From Achromobacter sp. UMC46 (lineage in GTDB: Bacteria > Pseudomonadota > Gammaproteobacteria > Burkholderiales > Burkholderiaceae_B): a stretch of 64,000 bases of DNA. Where the stretch lies: assembly GCF_014170335.1 (NCBI RefSeq), contig NZ_LZZS01000004.1:248001-312000 (forward strand), in the 5' to 3' direction. The notes under the pieces are model-generated. The model made no database searches. It had not been told where the DNA came from and saw only the letters and a program-made list of their open reading frames with translations. Position numbers and translations under genes: made by a program. Shown piece after piece: positions 19,064-28,271 of this stretch. Each line of letters opens with the position of its first letter. The stretch's first letter is position 1.

Positions 19064-19878
19064 ACCGTCGTTCCCTTACCGCCGTCGTGGGCGGCGCCTT
19101 GGTCGCGGCCGTGGTCGTCACCGCGCTGGTGGCCCTGTTCTGGACGCCCTACGACCCGCTCAAGCTCAATTTCAAGGCGCGCCTGGCGGCGCCCAGCCTG
19201 ACCCACCTGATGGGCACGGACGAACTCGGCCGGGACGTGTTCAGCCGGCTGATGCGCGGCACCACCGCCAGCCTGCGCGTCAGCCTGATGACCGTGCTGC
19301 TGGCGACCGGCGCCGGCGTGCTGATCGGCGCGGTCAGCGGCTACCTGCGCGGCTGGCCGGACCGGGTGCTGATGGCGTTGAACGACGCGCTGCTGGCTTT
19401 TCCCGGCCTGCTGCTGGCACTCGGCCTGCTGGCCGTCTTCGGCGCCAGCGAAACCGGCATCATCCTGGCGCTGGCGCTCGCCTACATGTCGTCGGTCGTG
19501 CGGGTGGTGCGCGGCACCGTGATGAGCCTGCGCGAACGCGAATTCGTCCGGGCCTCCCGGGTAATGGGCAATTCCGAGTTCTACACGCTGATGCGCCATC
19601 TGCTGCCGAACTGTCTGGCGCCGGTGATCGTCATGGCGACGTCCATGTGCGGCTGGATCATCCTGGCCGAAAGCTCGCTCAGTTTCCTGGGGCTGGGCGT
19701 GGCGCCGCCCGCGCCGACCTGGGGCAACATGCTGGCCGGCAGCCGCACCTACATCGGCCAGGCCGCGTGGCTGGCCGTCTTCCCCGGTCTGGCGATTTCG
19801 CTGTCGCTGCTGGGCATCAATCTGCTGGGCGACGCGCTGCGCGACCGGCTCGACCCCCGCATGCGGAGGCGCGTATGA
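19060..19878 (+). CDS. ABC transporter permease, DppC/GsiD family
   Basis: This 272-residue partner permease has the family mark LMGTDELGRDVFSRLMRGTTASL just after the first membrane helix, then the EAA loop (REREFVRASRVMGNSEFYTLMRHLLPN) and SLSFLGLGVAPPAPTWGNML near the end. The start is the ATG overlapping the preceding stop; a longer open frame from 18298 lies within the upstream gene and is ignored. The last codons overlap the ATPase start (ATGA, 19875-19878), with GGAGG at 19865-19869 serving the downstream gene. Confidence 0.93.
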   Translation: MNRRSLTAVVGGALVAAVVVTALVALFWTPYDPLKLNFKARLAAPSLTHLMGTDELGRDVFSRLMRGTTASLRVSLMTVLLATGAGVLIGAVSGYLRGWPDRVLMALNDALLAFPGLLLALGLLAVFGASETGIILALALAYMSSVVRVVRGTVMSLREREFVRASRVMGNSEFYTLMRHLLPNCLAPVIVMATSMCGWIILAESSLSFLGLGVAPPAPTWGNMLAGSRTYIGQAAWLAVFPGLAISLSLLGINLLGDALRDRLDPRMRRRV

Positions 19879-21593
19879 CTTCCCCCGTCCTGCTCGATAT
19901 CGACGGACTGACGCTGGCCGCCGGCCACGGCCACAACGTGGTCTCGCAGGCCAGCATGCAGGTCGCGCGCGGCGAGATCGTGGGCGTGGTCGGCGAATCG
20001 GGTTCCGGCAAGACCCTGCTGGGCCGCGCCATCATGCGGCTGACGCCGCAGGCCATCGGCCGCACGGCGGGCGACATCCGGCTGGACGGCACGTCCGTCT
20101 ACGGGCTGCGCCCCGCCCAGTTGCGCGCCCTGCGCGGCCCGAAGTTGGCGATGGTGTTCCAGGAACCCATGACGTCGCTCACGCCGTCGCTGACCATCGG
20201 CCAGCAATTGGCGGAAGGCCTGGAGCAGCATGCGCCCCGCGAACGCGCCTCGCATCGCGGCCGCATCGAAGCGATGCTGCGCCGCGTGGGCCTCGCCGAC
20301 GTTTCCCGCGTGCTGGACGCCTATCCGCACGAATTCTCGGGCGGCATGCGCCAGCGCATCATGATCGCCTCGGCCATGCTGCTGCGTCCCGCGCTGCTGA
20401 TCGCCGACGAACCCACGACCGCGCTGGACGCCGTGATCCAGCGCGAAGTGATGGAAATGCTGGTGGAGCTGACCCAGGAGAACGGCACGGCCGTGCTGCT
20501 GATCAGCCACGACCTGCCCATGGTGGCCCGCTACGCGCACCGCATGGTCGTCATGCGGCGCGGCGACATCGTCGAAACCGGCCCGACCGCGCAACTGCTG
20601 GCCGCGCCCGCGCATGCCTACACCCGCCAGCTGCTGGCGACGCTGCCGCAACGCCGCCCGCCGCGCCCGCTGGCCACCCAGGCGCCGCTGCTGTCGACGC
20701 GCGGCCTGACGGTGGAATACGGCGCGCGCCAGGGCGGGTTCGCCCGGCAGCCCGGCAACCGCGTGCTGCACGGCATCGATCTGGATATCCACCCCGGCGA
20801 AGTCGTGGCCGTGGTGGGCGAATCCGGCTCCGGCAAGACGACGCTGGGCTCCGTGCTGACGGGGCTGGTCGCGCCGACCGGCGGTGAGCTGCGCTACAAG
20901 GGCCAGCCGCTGGCGGCGCGCGGCGCCGTCTTCAACGACTACCGCTACAACTGCCAGATGGTGTTCCAGGACCCGTACTCGTCGCTGGACCCGCGCATGA
21001 CGGTGTCCGCCCTGGTGGCCGAGGCGCTGCGGCTGTCGCCCGGGCTGACGCCGGCGCAGAAGGACGAGCGCGTCGCCGCCACCTTGCAGGACGTGGGCCT
21101 GGGCGGCGATTTCGGTGTGCGCTACCCCCACGAACTGTCCGGCGGGCAACGCCAGCGGGTGGCGATCGCGCGCGCCCTCGTGCGCCGGCCGGCGCTGCTG
21201 ATCGCCGACGAAGCCGTATCAGCGCTGGACGTCACGGTCCGCGCCCAGGTCCTGGACCTGCTGGCCGACCTGCAGCAGCGTTATGGCTTTTCGTGCCTGT
21301 TCATCAGCCACGACCTGGGCGTGGTGGAACAGATCGCCGACCGCGTCATCGTGATGCAGGCGGGCCGGATCGTCGAGGAAGGCGTGCGCGACGCCATTTT
21401 CGACCGCCCCCGCGAACCCTATACGCGCCAGTTGCTGGACGCCATCCCCATGCTTGAAGCCACCGGATCCGGCGGCGTGCGCCTGAAATGGCGCAACGAC
21501 GCCCGGGCCAGCCAGCCGCAACCCGCCGAATCGCTTTCCCAGGAGACCCCGCCATGTCCACGACTCCCCCGCGCCGCCAAGGCCACGGCGTGA
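19875..21593 (+). CDS. Fused double ABC ATPase (DppD-DppF / GsiA type)
   Basis: One 572-residue polypeptide carries two complete nucleotide-binding domains. The first has Walker A GESGSGKTLLG, the signature FSGGMRQR and Walker B LLIADEPTTALD; the second has GESGSGKTTLG, LSGGQRQR and LLIADEAVSALD. Both switch histidines (LISHDLP, FISHDLG) are present. It powers the importer made by the two preceding permeases. Neither half ends in the Cys-rich oligopeptide C-terminal domain seen in the ATPases at 31425-33411 and 56411-57409. The other two peptide-class systems in this window use separate ATPase genes, so this operon is of independent origin. The 3' end overlaps the hydrolase gene by 40 bases. 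Confidence 0.94.
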   Translation: MTSPVLLDIDGLTLAAGHGHNVVSQASMQVARGEIVGVVGESGSGKTLLGRAIMRLTPQAIGRTAGDIRLDGTSVYGLRPAQLRALRGPKLAMVFQEPMTSLTPSLTIGQQLAEGLEQHAPRERASHRGRIEAMLRRVGLADVSRVLDAYPHEFSGGMRQRIMIASAMLLRPALLIADEPTTALDAVIQREVMEMLVELTQENGTAVLLISHDLPMVARYAHRMVVMRRGDIVETGPTAQLLAAPAHAYTRQLLATLPQRRPPRPLATQAPLLSTRGLTVEYGARQGGFARQPGNRVLHGIDLDIHPGEVVAVVGESGSGKTTLGSVLTGLVAPTGGELRYKGQPLAARGAVFNDYRYNCQMVFQDPYSSLDPRMTVSALVAEALRLSPGLTPAQKDERVAATLQDVGLGGDFGVRYPHELSGGQRQRVAIARALVRRPALLIADEAVSALDVTVRAQVLDLLADLQQRYGFSCLFISHDLGVVEQIADRVIVMQAGRIVEEGVRDAIFDRPREPYTRQLLDAIPMLEATGSGGVRLKWRNDARASQPQPAESLSQETPPCPRLPRAAKATA

Positions 21594-22408
21594 AGCTCAG
21601 CTTCTACGACTTCGGCGCCACGCCGTTCTTCGCCAGCCAGTTCGACCAGCGCTTCAGCTACTGCCTGTATGTGCCGCCCGACTACGACGAAGCCGGCTCC
21701 AGGGCCTACGACCTGGCCGTCATCGTGCACGGCACCGGCCGCACGGCCGCGCAGTACCGCGACCGCTTCGCCGACTTCGCCCAGCGCAACGACTGCATCG
21801 TCCTGGCGCCCCTGTTCCCGGTGGGCATCATCGAACCCGGCGACCTGGCCAACTACAAGCGCATCCAGTTCCACGACATCCGCTACGACCACGTGCTGCT
21901 GTCCATGGTGGACGAAACCATCGCCAAGTACCGCATCAACGGCAACCGTTTCCTCCTGTACGGCTATTCGGGCGGGGGCCAGTTCTGCCAGCGCTTCTTC
22001 ATGCTGCACCCGGAACGGCTGCAAGCCGTCTCCATCGGCGCCCCCGGCGTGGTGACCCTGCTGAACCCGGACTACGACTGGTGGGTGGGCGTGCGCGACG
22101 TGCCGGCCCGGTTCGGCCGCACGATCGATATCGCCGCCATGCGGCAGGTCGCGGTGCAGACCCTCGTGGGCACCGAAGACACCGCCACCTGGGAGATCGC
22201 CATCCCGAAGGACAGCAAGCTGTGGATGCCCGGCGCCGAGCTGCAAGGTGACAACCGCATCCAGCGGATCGAGGCGCTGGCCGCGAGCTTCGAAGCCCAC
22301 GGCGTCAAGGTGCGCCGCGACACGGTGCCGGGCGTGGCCCACGAACCCTTCAAGGTCATCGAGCCGGTCGAAGCATTCTTCGAGGGATTTTTGAAGTCTC
22401 GCCGCTAA
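21554..22408 (+). CDS. Alpha/beta hydrolase
   Basis: The 284-residue product has the alpha/beta hydrolase fold: a strand followed by VIVHGTGRTAAQYR (oxyanion region), the nucleophile elbow GYSGGGQ with S139, and a C-terminal H in PGVAHEPF. The acid is probably a Asp/Glu in TLVGTEDTATWE. No signal peptide is visible. It begins inside the end of the ATPase gene, at an ATG with AGGAG eight bases upstream. It resembles uncharacterised hydrolases that travel with peptide-class ABC importers. Together with the C45 enzyme and the amidase it is the third hydrolase of this operon; the ester or amide it cuts is unknown. Confidence 0.85.
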   Translation: MSTTPPRRQGHGVKLSFYDFGATPFFASQFDQRFSYCLYVPPDYDEAGSRAYDLAVIVHGTGRTAAQYRDRFADFAQRNDCIVLAPLFPVGIIEPGDLANYKRIQFHDIRYDHVLLSMVDETIAKYRINGNRFLLYGYSGGGQFCQRFFMLHPERLQAVSIGAPGVVTLLNPDYDWWVGVRDVPARFGRTIDIAAMRQVAVQTLVGTEDTATWEIAIPKDSKLWMPGAELQGDNRIQRIEALAASFEAHGVKVRRDTVPGVAHEPFKVIEPVEAFFEGFLKSRR

Positions 22409-22432
22409 GACATTAAAAACAAAGGGGAAAAT

Positions 22433-23986
22433 ATGAACCGAAACGTTGCCTTTCTTGCCTTGTTGTCAAGCGGCCTGCTGGCCACGCCCGTCCACGCCGC
22501 CGGCGACGCCCAGATGTTGCGCGTGGCCCTGCATGCGGACATCGCCAGCATCAACCCGGGCGTCAACCGCGACGCCAACGCCGACATGGTGCTGGCGCAT
22601 GTCGTCGAAGGCCTGGTCGCCTACGGCGAAGACCTGAAGATCAAACCCGTGCTGGCGGAAAGCTGGCAGGCCAGCGAAGACGGCAAGGTCTACGAATTCA
22701 AGCTGCGCCCCCAGGTGCATTTCCAGAACGGCGCCGTGCTGACCGCCGACACCGTCGTCTGGAACTTCAAGCGCTACCTGGATCTCAAGACCAACTTCCA
22801 GTGCGTCAACCGCTACAACGGCAGGATCGGCCCCGCGCTGCAGGACGTAAAGGCGGTGGACCCGCTAACCGTGCGCTTCACGTTCGCCGCGCCCGCGCCC
22901 AATTTCCCCATGACGATGGCCACCGTCCAGTGCACGCCGTGGATCCTGCACCCGGATTCCGTCAAGGCGGACGGCAGCTTCATCGCGCCGATCGGCACCG
23001 GCCCCTATGCCTTCGGCGGCATGATGCAGGGCCGGCAACTGGACCTGAAACGCTTCGCCGGCTACGACGCCCTGCCCGGCGCGCGAGACGGCTATGCGGG
23101 CAACAAGACGGCCACCATCCCCGTCCTGCGCTTCATGACCGTGCCGGACGCCAGCACCCGAAGCAACGGGCTGCTCTCGGGCGATCTGGACGTGGTGGAC
23201 GGGATCGAGCCCGCCACCATGGCGACGCTGCGCGCCCAGGGCATCCCCGTCCAGGTCCAGCAGACGCCCAGCTGGCTGGTGATGCAGGTGCAATCCAACG
23301 CCCCGGCGCTGCAAGACGTGCGGATGCGCCAGGCCATCGCACAGGCGCTCAGCCTGCCGGACCTGGCCGAAGCCTCGGGCGAAGGGCTGTACACGGCCAA
23401 CCCCTCGGTGCTGGTCCCGCAAAGCCCCTATTACGACGAACGCAGCAAGACGTGGCCCGCCTACGACCCCGCCGCCGCCCGCAAGCTGCTGGCGCAGGCC
23501 GGCTACAAGGGCCAGCCGATCACGCTGCTGGTGGCCAACCGCCAGGAACGCGTGCAGGCGGCCACCATCGTGCAGGCCATGCTGGCCGCCTCCGGCATCA
23601 ACGTGGAACTGAAGGTGCGCGACTGGGCGTCGCAGCTGGACCTGTACGGACGCGGCCAATATGAACTGGCCATCTTCGGCTATTCCGCGCGCCTGGATCC
23701 GCTCTTGATGTACGAATCGCTTATTGGCGACAAGAAGCTCGAACCGACCCGCCAGTGGGACGACCCCAAGGCCGCCGCGCTGCTCAAGCAAGTGGCGATG
23801 GAGCCCGACCTGGCCAAGCGCCGCGACGGCTTCAACCAGCTGCACGAGCTGATGGCGCGCGACATCCCCATCATCGGCCTGTTCAACCTGCCGGTCGTGA
23901 CCGCGCTGCGGCCCGTCGTGCAGGGCTACGCAGGCTGGCCGGCCGGCACGCACCGGTTCTGGGGCGTGACCAAGACCCAACCCTGA
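22433..23986 (+). CDS. ABC transporter solute-binding protein, family 5 (DppA-like)
   Basis: The 517-residue periplasmic protein has a Sec signal peptide (about 1-22, ending VHA-AGD) and the SBP_bac_5 layout: LRVALHADIASINPG, the VVEGLVAYGEDLKIKPVLAESW segment, FKLRPQVHFQNGAVLTADTVVWNFKRYL and DVRMRQAIAQALSLPDLAE. It captures the substrate for the permeases at 18119-19878. The ribosome site AAAGGGGA is the strongest in this operon, which fits the need for excess binding protein. Here it comes fifth after the hydrolase, not first as in most peptide-class operons. Confidence 0.93.
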   Translation: MNRNVAFLALLSSGLLATPVHAAGDAQMLRVALHADIASINPGVNRDANADMVLAHVVEGLVAYGEDLKIKPVLAESWQASEDGKVYEFKLRPQVHFQNGAVLTADTVVWNFKRYLDLKTNFQCVNRYNGRIGPALQDVKAVDPLTVRFTFAAPAPNFPMTMATVQCTPWILHPDSVKADGSFIAPIGTGPYAFGGMMQGRQLDLKRFAGYDALPGARDGYAGNKTATIPVLRFMTVPDASTRSNGLLSGDLDVVDGIEPATMATLRAQGIPVQVQQTPSWLVMQVQSNAPALQDVRMRQAIAQALSLPDLAEASGEGLYTANPSVLVPQSPYYDERSKTWPAYDPAAARKLLAQAGYKGQPITLLVANRQERVQAATIVQAMLAASGINVELKVRDWASQLDLYGRGQYELAIFGYSARLDPLLMYESLIGDKKLEPTRQWDDPKAAALLKQVAMEPDLAKRRDGFNQLHELMARDIPIIGLFNLPVVTALRPVVQGYAGWPAGTHRFWGVTKTQP

Positions 23987-24001
23987 TCCCGCATTACCGA
24001 C

Positions 24002-25438
24002 ATGTCATTCACTGAAATCCATTACCTGAACGCCGACGCCACCGCCCTGGCGGCCGCCATCCGCGACAGCCAGCTCAGCCCCGCCGACGCCGTGGCGCAC
24101 GCGTTCGCCGCCATCGACCGGGTCAACCCCCAGTTGAACGCCGTCATCCTGACGATGCGCGAAGCGGCCGAAGAGCAGTTGCGCCACTTGCCCGCCGATG
24201 CGCCGCTGCGCGGCGTGCCGGTGCTGCTGAAAGACGACTGCCCCACCTATGCCGGGGTCCCGATGTCGTTCGGCTGCCGCGCCGCCCGCGGCCATGTGCC
24301 CGCGCACGACCACGAAATCGTGCGCCGCTACAAGGCGGCCGGCATGGTCATCGTGGGCAAGACGAACCTGCCGGAGTTCTCCGGCAACATCGCCACATCG
24401 CCCACGCTGCACGGCCCCACGCTGAACCCGTGGGACGCCGGCCGCAGCATCGGCGGATCGTCCGGCGGCGCGGCCGCCGCCGTGGCGGCCCGCATGGTGC
24501 CGCTGGCCTATGGCAACGACGGCGCGGGTTCGATCCGCATCCCCGCATCGTGCGGCGGCCTGTTCGGCCTGCGGGCGTCGCGCGGCCGCACGCCTTGCGG
24601 CCCGGTGTCCAGTGAGAACTGGGGCGGGCTGGTCAGCCACCACGCCCTGACGCGCTCGGTGCGCGATTCGGCCTTGCTGCTGGACCTGACCGACGCGCCG
24701 GAGCCTGGCGCCCTCTACGCCGCGCCGGCCAAGTCCGGCCCGTATTCGCAGGCGGCGTCCCGCGATCCGCGCCCGCTGCGCATCGGCGTCGTGACTCGGC
24801 CCGGCATGGGCTTGCGCCTGGACGACGACGTCGCCGCCGCGCTGGAAGAGGCCGCGGCGCTGTGCCGCCAGCTGGGGCACCGGGTTGAGCCCGCCGCGTT
24901 CAACTTCGACGAATCCGCCCTGGCCGACGCCTACCTGCGCATCATCGCCGCCTACACGGCGCTGGAAGTGGACGCCATCGCCGCCGACACCGGCCGGCCG
25001 GCCGATGCGGACGGCTTCGAACCCGTCAACCTGGGCCTGGCCGACTATGGCCGCAGCCTGTCCGCTCCCGCCCTGCTGGCCGCCCGCAACACGGCCAACA
25101 GCGTCGCCCGCAGCCTGGGCGGGTTGTTCGGCGAGGTCGACATCCTGCTGACCCCCGTCATGCCGACGCTGCCCCCGCCCATGACCGCGCTGGACGTGCG
25201 CGGCCCCGACTGGCGCGCCTTCGCCGACGAATTCATGCAAGGCACCGTCTTCACCCGCCCGGCCAACGCCGCCGGCATCCCCGCCATGAGCGTGCCGCTG
25301 TTCCAGCGCGCCGGCGGACTGCCCGTCGGCATCCAGTTCATGGCGCCCTACGGCGACGAAACCACGCTCTTCGAGCTGGCCGGCCAATTGGAGCGCACGC
25401 GCCCCTGGGCCGGTCGCCTGCCCCCGGTCCATGCCTGA
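24002..25438 (+). CDS. Amidase, amidase-signature family
   Basis: The 478-residue enzyme hydrolyses a carboxamide to acid and ammonia or amine. It has the full Ser-cisSer-Lys triad with family spacing: K77 in LLKDDCPTYAG, cis-Ser S153 in GGSSGGAAAAVA and nucleophile S177 in GNDGAGSIRIPASC. Spacings of 76 and 24 residues match characterised members. No signal peptide. It starts 15 bases after the binding-protein gene and closes the operon. It could be a glutamyl-tRNA amidotransferase A relative by sequence, but no gatB or gatC is near and the operon argues for catabolism. A short GC hairpin at 25500-25519 follows, without a T-run. Confidence 0.92.
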   Translation: MSFTEIHYLNADATALAAAIRDSQLSPADAVAHAFAAIDRVNPQLNAVILTMREAAEEQLRHLPADAPLRGVPVLLKDDCPTYAGVPMSFGCRAARGHVPAHDHEIVRRYKAAGMVIVGKTNLPEFSGNIATSPTLHGPTLNPWDAGRSIGGSSGGAAAAVAARMVPLAYGNDGAGSIRIPASCGGLFGLRASRGRTPCGPVSSENWGGLVSHHALTRSVRDSALLLDLTDAPEPGALYAAPAKSGPYSQAASRDPRPLRIGVVTRPGMGLRLDDDVAAALEEAAALCRQLGHRVEPAAFNFDESALADAYLRIIAAYTALEVDAIAADTGRPADADGFEPVNLGLADYGRSLSAPALLAARNTANSVARSLGGLFGEVDILLTPVMPTLPPPMTALDVRGPDWRAFADEFMQGTVFTRPANAAGIPAMSVPLFQRAGGLPVGIQFMAPYGDETTLFELAGQLERTRPWAGRLPPVHA

Positions 25439-25581
25439 GGCCATCAGGTGATGGCAGGACCGCAGGCTGACGCTTTATCCCTACACGCCGCGGGCCTACC
25501 CTGCCCCCTCGGGGGCGGGCCGTCATAATGTCGCTGGCTTCGGCCCCCACATTCCCCGCCGCTTTCAGTAGGAATCACCGC

Positions 25582-26724
25582 GTGTTCCAAGTTTTCACGG
25601 GACTGATCAGTCTCTATGTCATCTGGCGTTTCGTCCTGCCGCTGTCCCTGTCCAAACCCGCCAAGGCGTTGCTTTCCGTCGCGTTGCTGGCGGTGGCCGA
25701 ACACCACCTGGTCACCCGCAACTTCTTCGGCAGCATGGCCTCGCCCGAAATCCCGGCGACCCTGTTGATGGTGCTGGGCTGGCTGTTCGGCAGCTTGTTG
25801 CTGCTGGCCATGCTGCTGCTGGCCCGCGACCTGGCCGGCATGGCCGTCTATGCGGTCTCACGCGAACGGGGCCGCCGGCTGTGGGCGGCGCCACGCTTGA
25901 CCCTGGGCGCCGCCGTCGTGGCCGTGGCGCTGTCCGCCATCGGCGTCTGGCAGGCGGTGCGCGTGCCGGACGTGAAGACCCTTGAAGTCGTCTTGCCGAA
26001 GCTGCCGCCCGAGCTGGACGGCTTCCGCGTGGTGCAACTGACCGACCTGCACGCCAGCCGCCTGCTGGAAGCGCCGTGGATCGACGCCGTCGTCAAGAAG
26101 GCCAACGGCCTGGACCCCGACCTGACGGTCATCACGGGCGATCTGGTCGACGGCACGACCGAGGCTCGCGTCGCCGACGTGCTGCCGCTGCAGGCGTTGC
26201 GCGCCCGTCACGGCGTGTACGCGATCCCCGGCAACCACGAGTACTACGCCGAGTATCAGCGCTGGCTGCCCGCGTTCGACAAGCTGGGCCTGCGCCTGCT
26301 GCTGAACGGCCACGTCACGCTGACGCCGAATGGCCAGCGCCTGGTGCTGGCCGGCGTCACGGACAGGATGGCCGCCGCCTACGACCAGCCCATGCCCGAC
26401 GTGAAGCAGGCGCTGGCCGGCGCGCCGCAAGACGTTCCCGTCATCCTGTTGAGCCACCGCCCCGGGGGCGCGGCGTTGAACGCGCAAGCCGGCGCGGGCC
26501 TGCAATTGTCCGGCCATACCCACGGCGGCCAGATCCTGGGCCCGCACCTGCTGACGCAAATGGCCAATGAAGGCTACGTGTCGGGGCAGTACCAGGTGGG
26601 CGGCATGACCTTGTACGTCAGCAACGGCACGGGCCTGTGGCCCGGCTTCCCGATCCGCCTGGGCCGCCCCTCGGAAATCACGCAGATCGTGCTGCGGTCA
26701 CCCGGCGCGTCCACGCCACAATAA
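25582..26724 (+). CDS. Membrane-anchored metallophosphoesterase
   Basis: This 380-residue protein has three or four N-terminal membrane segments (about 1-125) followed by a calcineurin-type phosphoesterase domain. All metal motifs are present: D155/H157 in LTDLHASR, D187 in ITGDLVDG, N218/H219 in GNHEYY, H in LSHRPGG, and H312/H314 in SGHTHGGQ. It resembles YaeI-like enzymes, some of which act on lipid-linked pyrophosphates such as UDP-2,3-diacylglucosamine; the substrate here is not determined. I prefer the GTG at 25582, which has AGGAA eight bases upstream. An ATG at 25528 in frame would add 18 residues but lacks a ribosome site. It stands alone, 31 bases before the next gene. Confidence 0.9.
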   Translation: MFQVFTGLISLYVIWRFVLPLSLSKPAKALLSVALLAVAEHHLVTRNFFGSMASPEIPATLLMVLGWLFGSLLLLAMLLLARDLAGMAVYAVSRERGRRLWAAPRLTLGAAVVAVALSAIGVWQAVRVPDVKTLEVVLPKLPPELDGFRVVQLTDLHASRLLEAPWIDAVVKKANGLDPDLTVITGDLVDGTTEARVADVLPLQALRARHGVYAIPGNHEYYAEYQRWLPAFDKLGLRLLLNGHVTLTPNGQRLVLAGVTDRMAAAYDQPMPDVKQALAGAPQDVPVILLSHRPGGAALNAQAGAGLQLSGHTHGGQILGPHLLTQMANEGYVSGQYQVGGMTLYVSNGTGLWPGFPIRLGRPSEITQIVLRSPGASTPQ

Positions 26725-26755
26725 CCTTCCCCGATAACCCCGCCCCGCCGCGCCC

Positions 26756-28222
26756 ATGACGTACCTTCTGTGGTCCCTGCCCGCCTTGACCGTGATCGCC
26801 GCCATCGCCAGCGGGCGGGTCAACACCACGATCGCCGCCGTGCTGGGGCTGTTTGCCGCGGTCCCCATCGCGCTTTACGCCGCGCCCGCGCCCTTCGGCG
26901 GCGCGCAACTGGCCGTGACGCTGGAACGCGGCCTGTGGATCGGCTGGATCATCACCCCTTACATCCTGGGCGGCCTGCTGTTCTGGCAGATGGCCTCGCA
27001 AGGCGCCGCGCCCGCGCCGGCCGCCGCCGGCCATGCTGAACTGAATGACCCGCTGGCCCGCCGCCGGCGGCTGTTCTTCGCCTGTTTCCTGATCGGCCCG
27101 TTCGCCGAATCCGCCACCGGCTTCGGCGTGGGCATGCTGGGCACCGTGCTGTTGATCCGTCCGCTGGGCCTGAAGCCGCGCGACATCATGGTGTTCGCCT
27201 TGCTGAGCCAGATCCTGATCCCCTGGGGGGCGATGGGCAGCGGCACCTTGCTGGCATCCGCCTATGCGCGCGTGCCGGCCCCGCAACTGGCGCTCTACAG
27301 CATGGTGGCGGTGGCGCTGCTGATGGTCGTATGGATGATCCTGTTCTGGCGCACCGCCCGCCATGCGGGTTTGCGGGCGGACGCCGCCGAACACCGGCGG
27401 GAAGCCGTCTGGATGGCGGCCAGCCTGGGGCTGCTGACGGCCGCCACCGCCGTGCTGGGCCCGGAGACCGCGTTGCTGGCCGCCTACGGCCCCTTGATCG
27501 TGCTGCGCTTCCTGCTGGACCGCCGCCCGGACCGCGCCCAAGCGGCGGCCGCGGCACGGCGCGCGTTGCCCTATATCCTCGTGATCGCCTGTCTGGTGGC
27601 GACGCGTCTGATCCCCGGCGTCAACCGGACCCTGGCAGCGCTGGCCGACTTCCGGCCCTTCGCGGACCTGCCCGCCTGGTTGCCGTTCCTGCACGCCGGC
27701 AGCTGGCTGATCGCGGGCGCGCTCGCCATGGCCGCGTGGCAGCGCCGGCCCGGGGCGCTTGCCGTCCAGGCGCGCGCCTCGTGGAACACGGGCCGCCATG
27801 CGGTCATGTCCGTCTTCCTGTTCGCGATGATGGCGGAAGTGCTGGCGGGCGCGGGCATATCGCAGGCATATGCCGATGGTTTGTTCGCCGCCTTTCAGGA
27901 CTGGACCATCCTGATCACCCCTGTGCTGGCCGGCGCATTCGGCATCCTGGCCAACAGCGGCAACGCGCCGAACAGCCTGTTCATGCCGTCCCAGCTATCA
28001 TTGGCGGTTCAAGCGGGCCTGAACGTGCCGGCGGCGGCCGCGCTGTTACACGTATCGGGCACGGCGATGGGCATTTTTTCACCGGTAAGAATGTCGATCG
28101 CGGCCGGTTTGGCTCACGGGCAAGGGCAAGAACGCAGCGTGTATGTTCTACTACTGCCGTTCGCCTTGGCCGCGTTCGGCATTCTTTTGTCCCTGGCACT
28201 GCTTGTCGTGGTGTCGGGATAG
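26756..28222 (+). CDS. LctP-like L-lactate/glycolate permease family protein
   Basis: The 488-residue membrane protein has about twelve hydrophobic segments and the motif FAESATGFGVGMLGT (116 onward), matching the conserved E-x-A-x-GFG region of lactate permeases. Further matches are LSQILIPWGAMGSGTL and the C-terminal NSGNAPNSLFMPSQ plus SGTAMGIFSPVR. It is shorter than E. coli LctP (551 residues) and diverged, so the substrate may be another small carboxylate. The ATG has no good ribosome site. The stop is followed by a weak hairpin and a T8 run (28222-28262). Confidence 0.82.
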   Translation: MTYLLWSLPALTVIAAIASGRVNTTIAAVLGLFAAVPIALYAAPAPFGGAQLAVTLERGLWIGWIITPYILGGLLFWQMASQGAAPAPAAAGHAELNDPLARRRRLFFACFLIGPFAESATGFGVGMLGTVLLIRPLGLKPRDIMVFALLSQILIPWGAMGSGTLLASAYARVPAPQLALYSMVAVALLMVVWMILFWRTARHAGLRADAAEHRREAVWMAASLGLLTAATAVLGPETALLAAYGPLIVLRFLLDRRPDRAQAAAAARRALPYILVIACLVATRLIPGVNRTLAALADFRPFADLPAWLPFLHAGSWLIAGALAMAAWQRRPGALAVQARASWNTGRHAVMSVFLFAMMAEVLAGAGISQAYADGLFAAFQDWTILITPVLAGAFGILANSGNAPNSLFMPSQLSLAVQAGLNVPAAAALLHVSGTAMGIFSPVRMSIAAGLAHGQGQERSVYVLLLPFALAAFGILLSLALLVVVSG

Positions 28223-28262
28223 CCGCCGGAGCGCTGATGCTCACGGCCTCAACCTTTTTTTT
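28222..28262 (+). terminator. Possible weak terminator before the ProQ gene
   Basis: GCCG/CGGC and GAGC/GCTC can form an interrupted hairpin (28222-28247), followed after seven bases by eight T (28255-28262). The T-run ends 9 bases before the ProQ-like start codon, so it would lie in that gene's leader. Weak stem; could equally be a leader element. Confidence 0.28.
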
Positions 28263-28271
28263 GTGTAGCAC

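Noticed and set aside
25500..25519. Intrinsic terminator after the amidase gene
   Set aside because: A GC hairpin with a CTCG loop is possible, but no T-run follows and the stem is next to the start region of the next gene.
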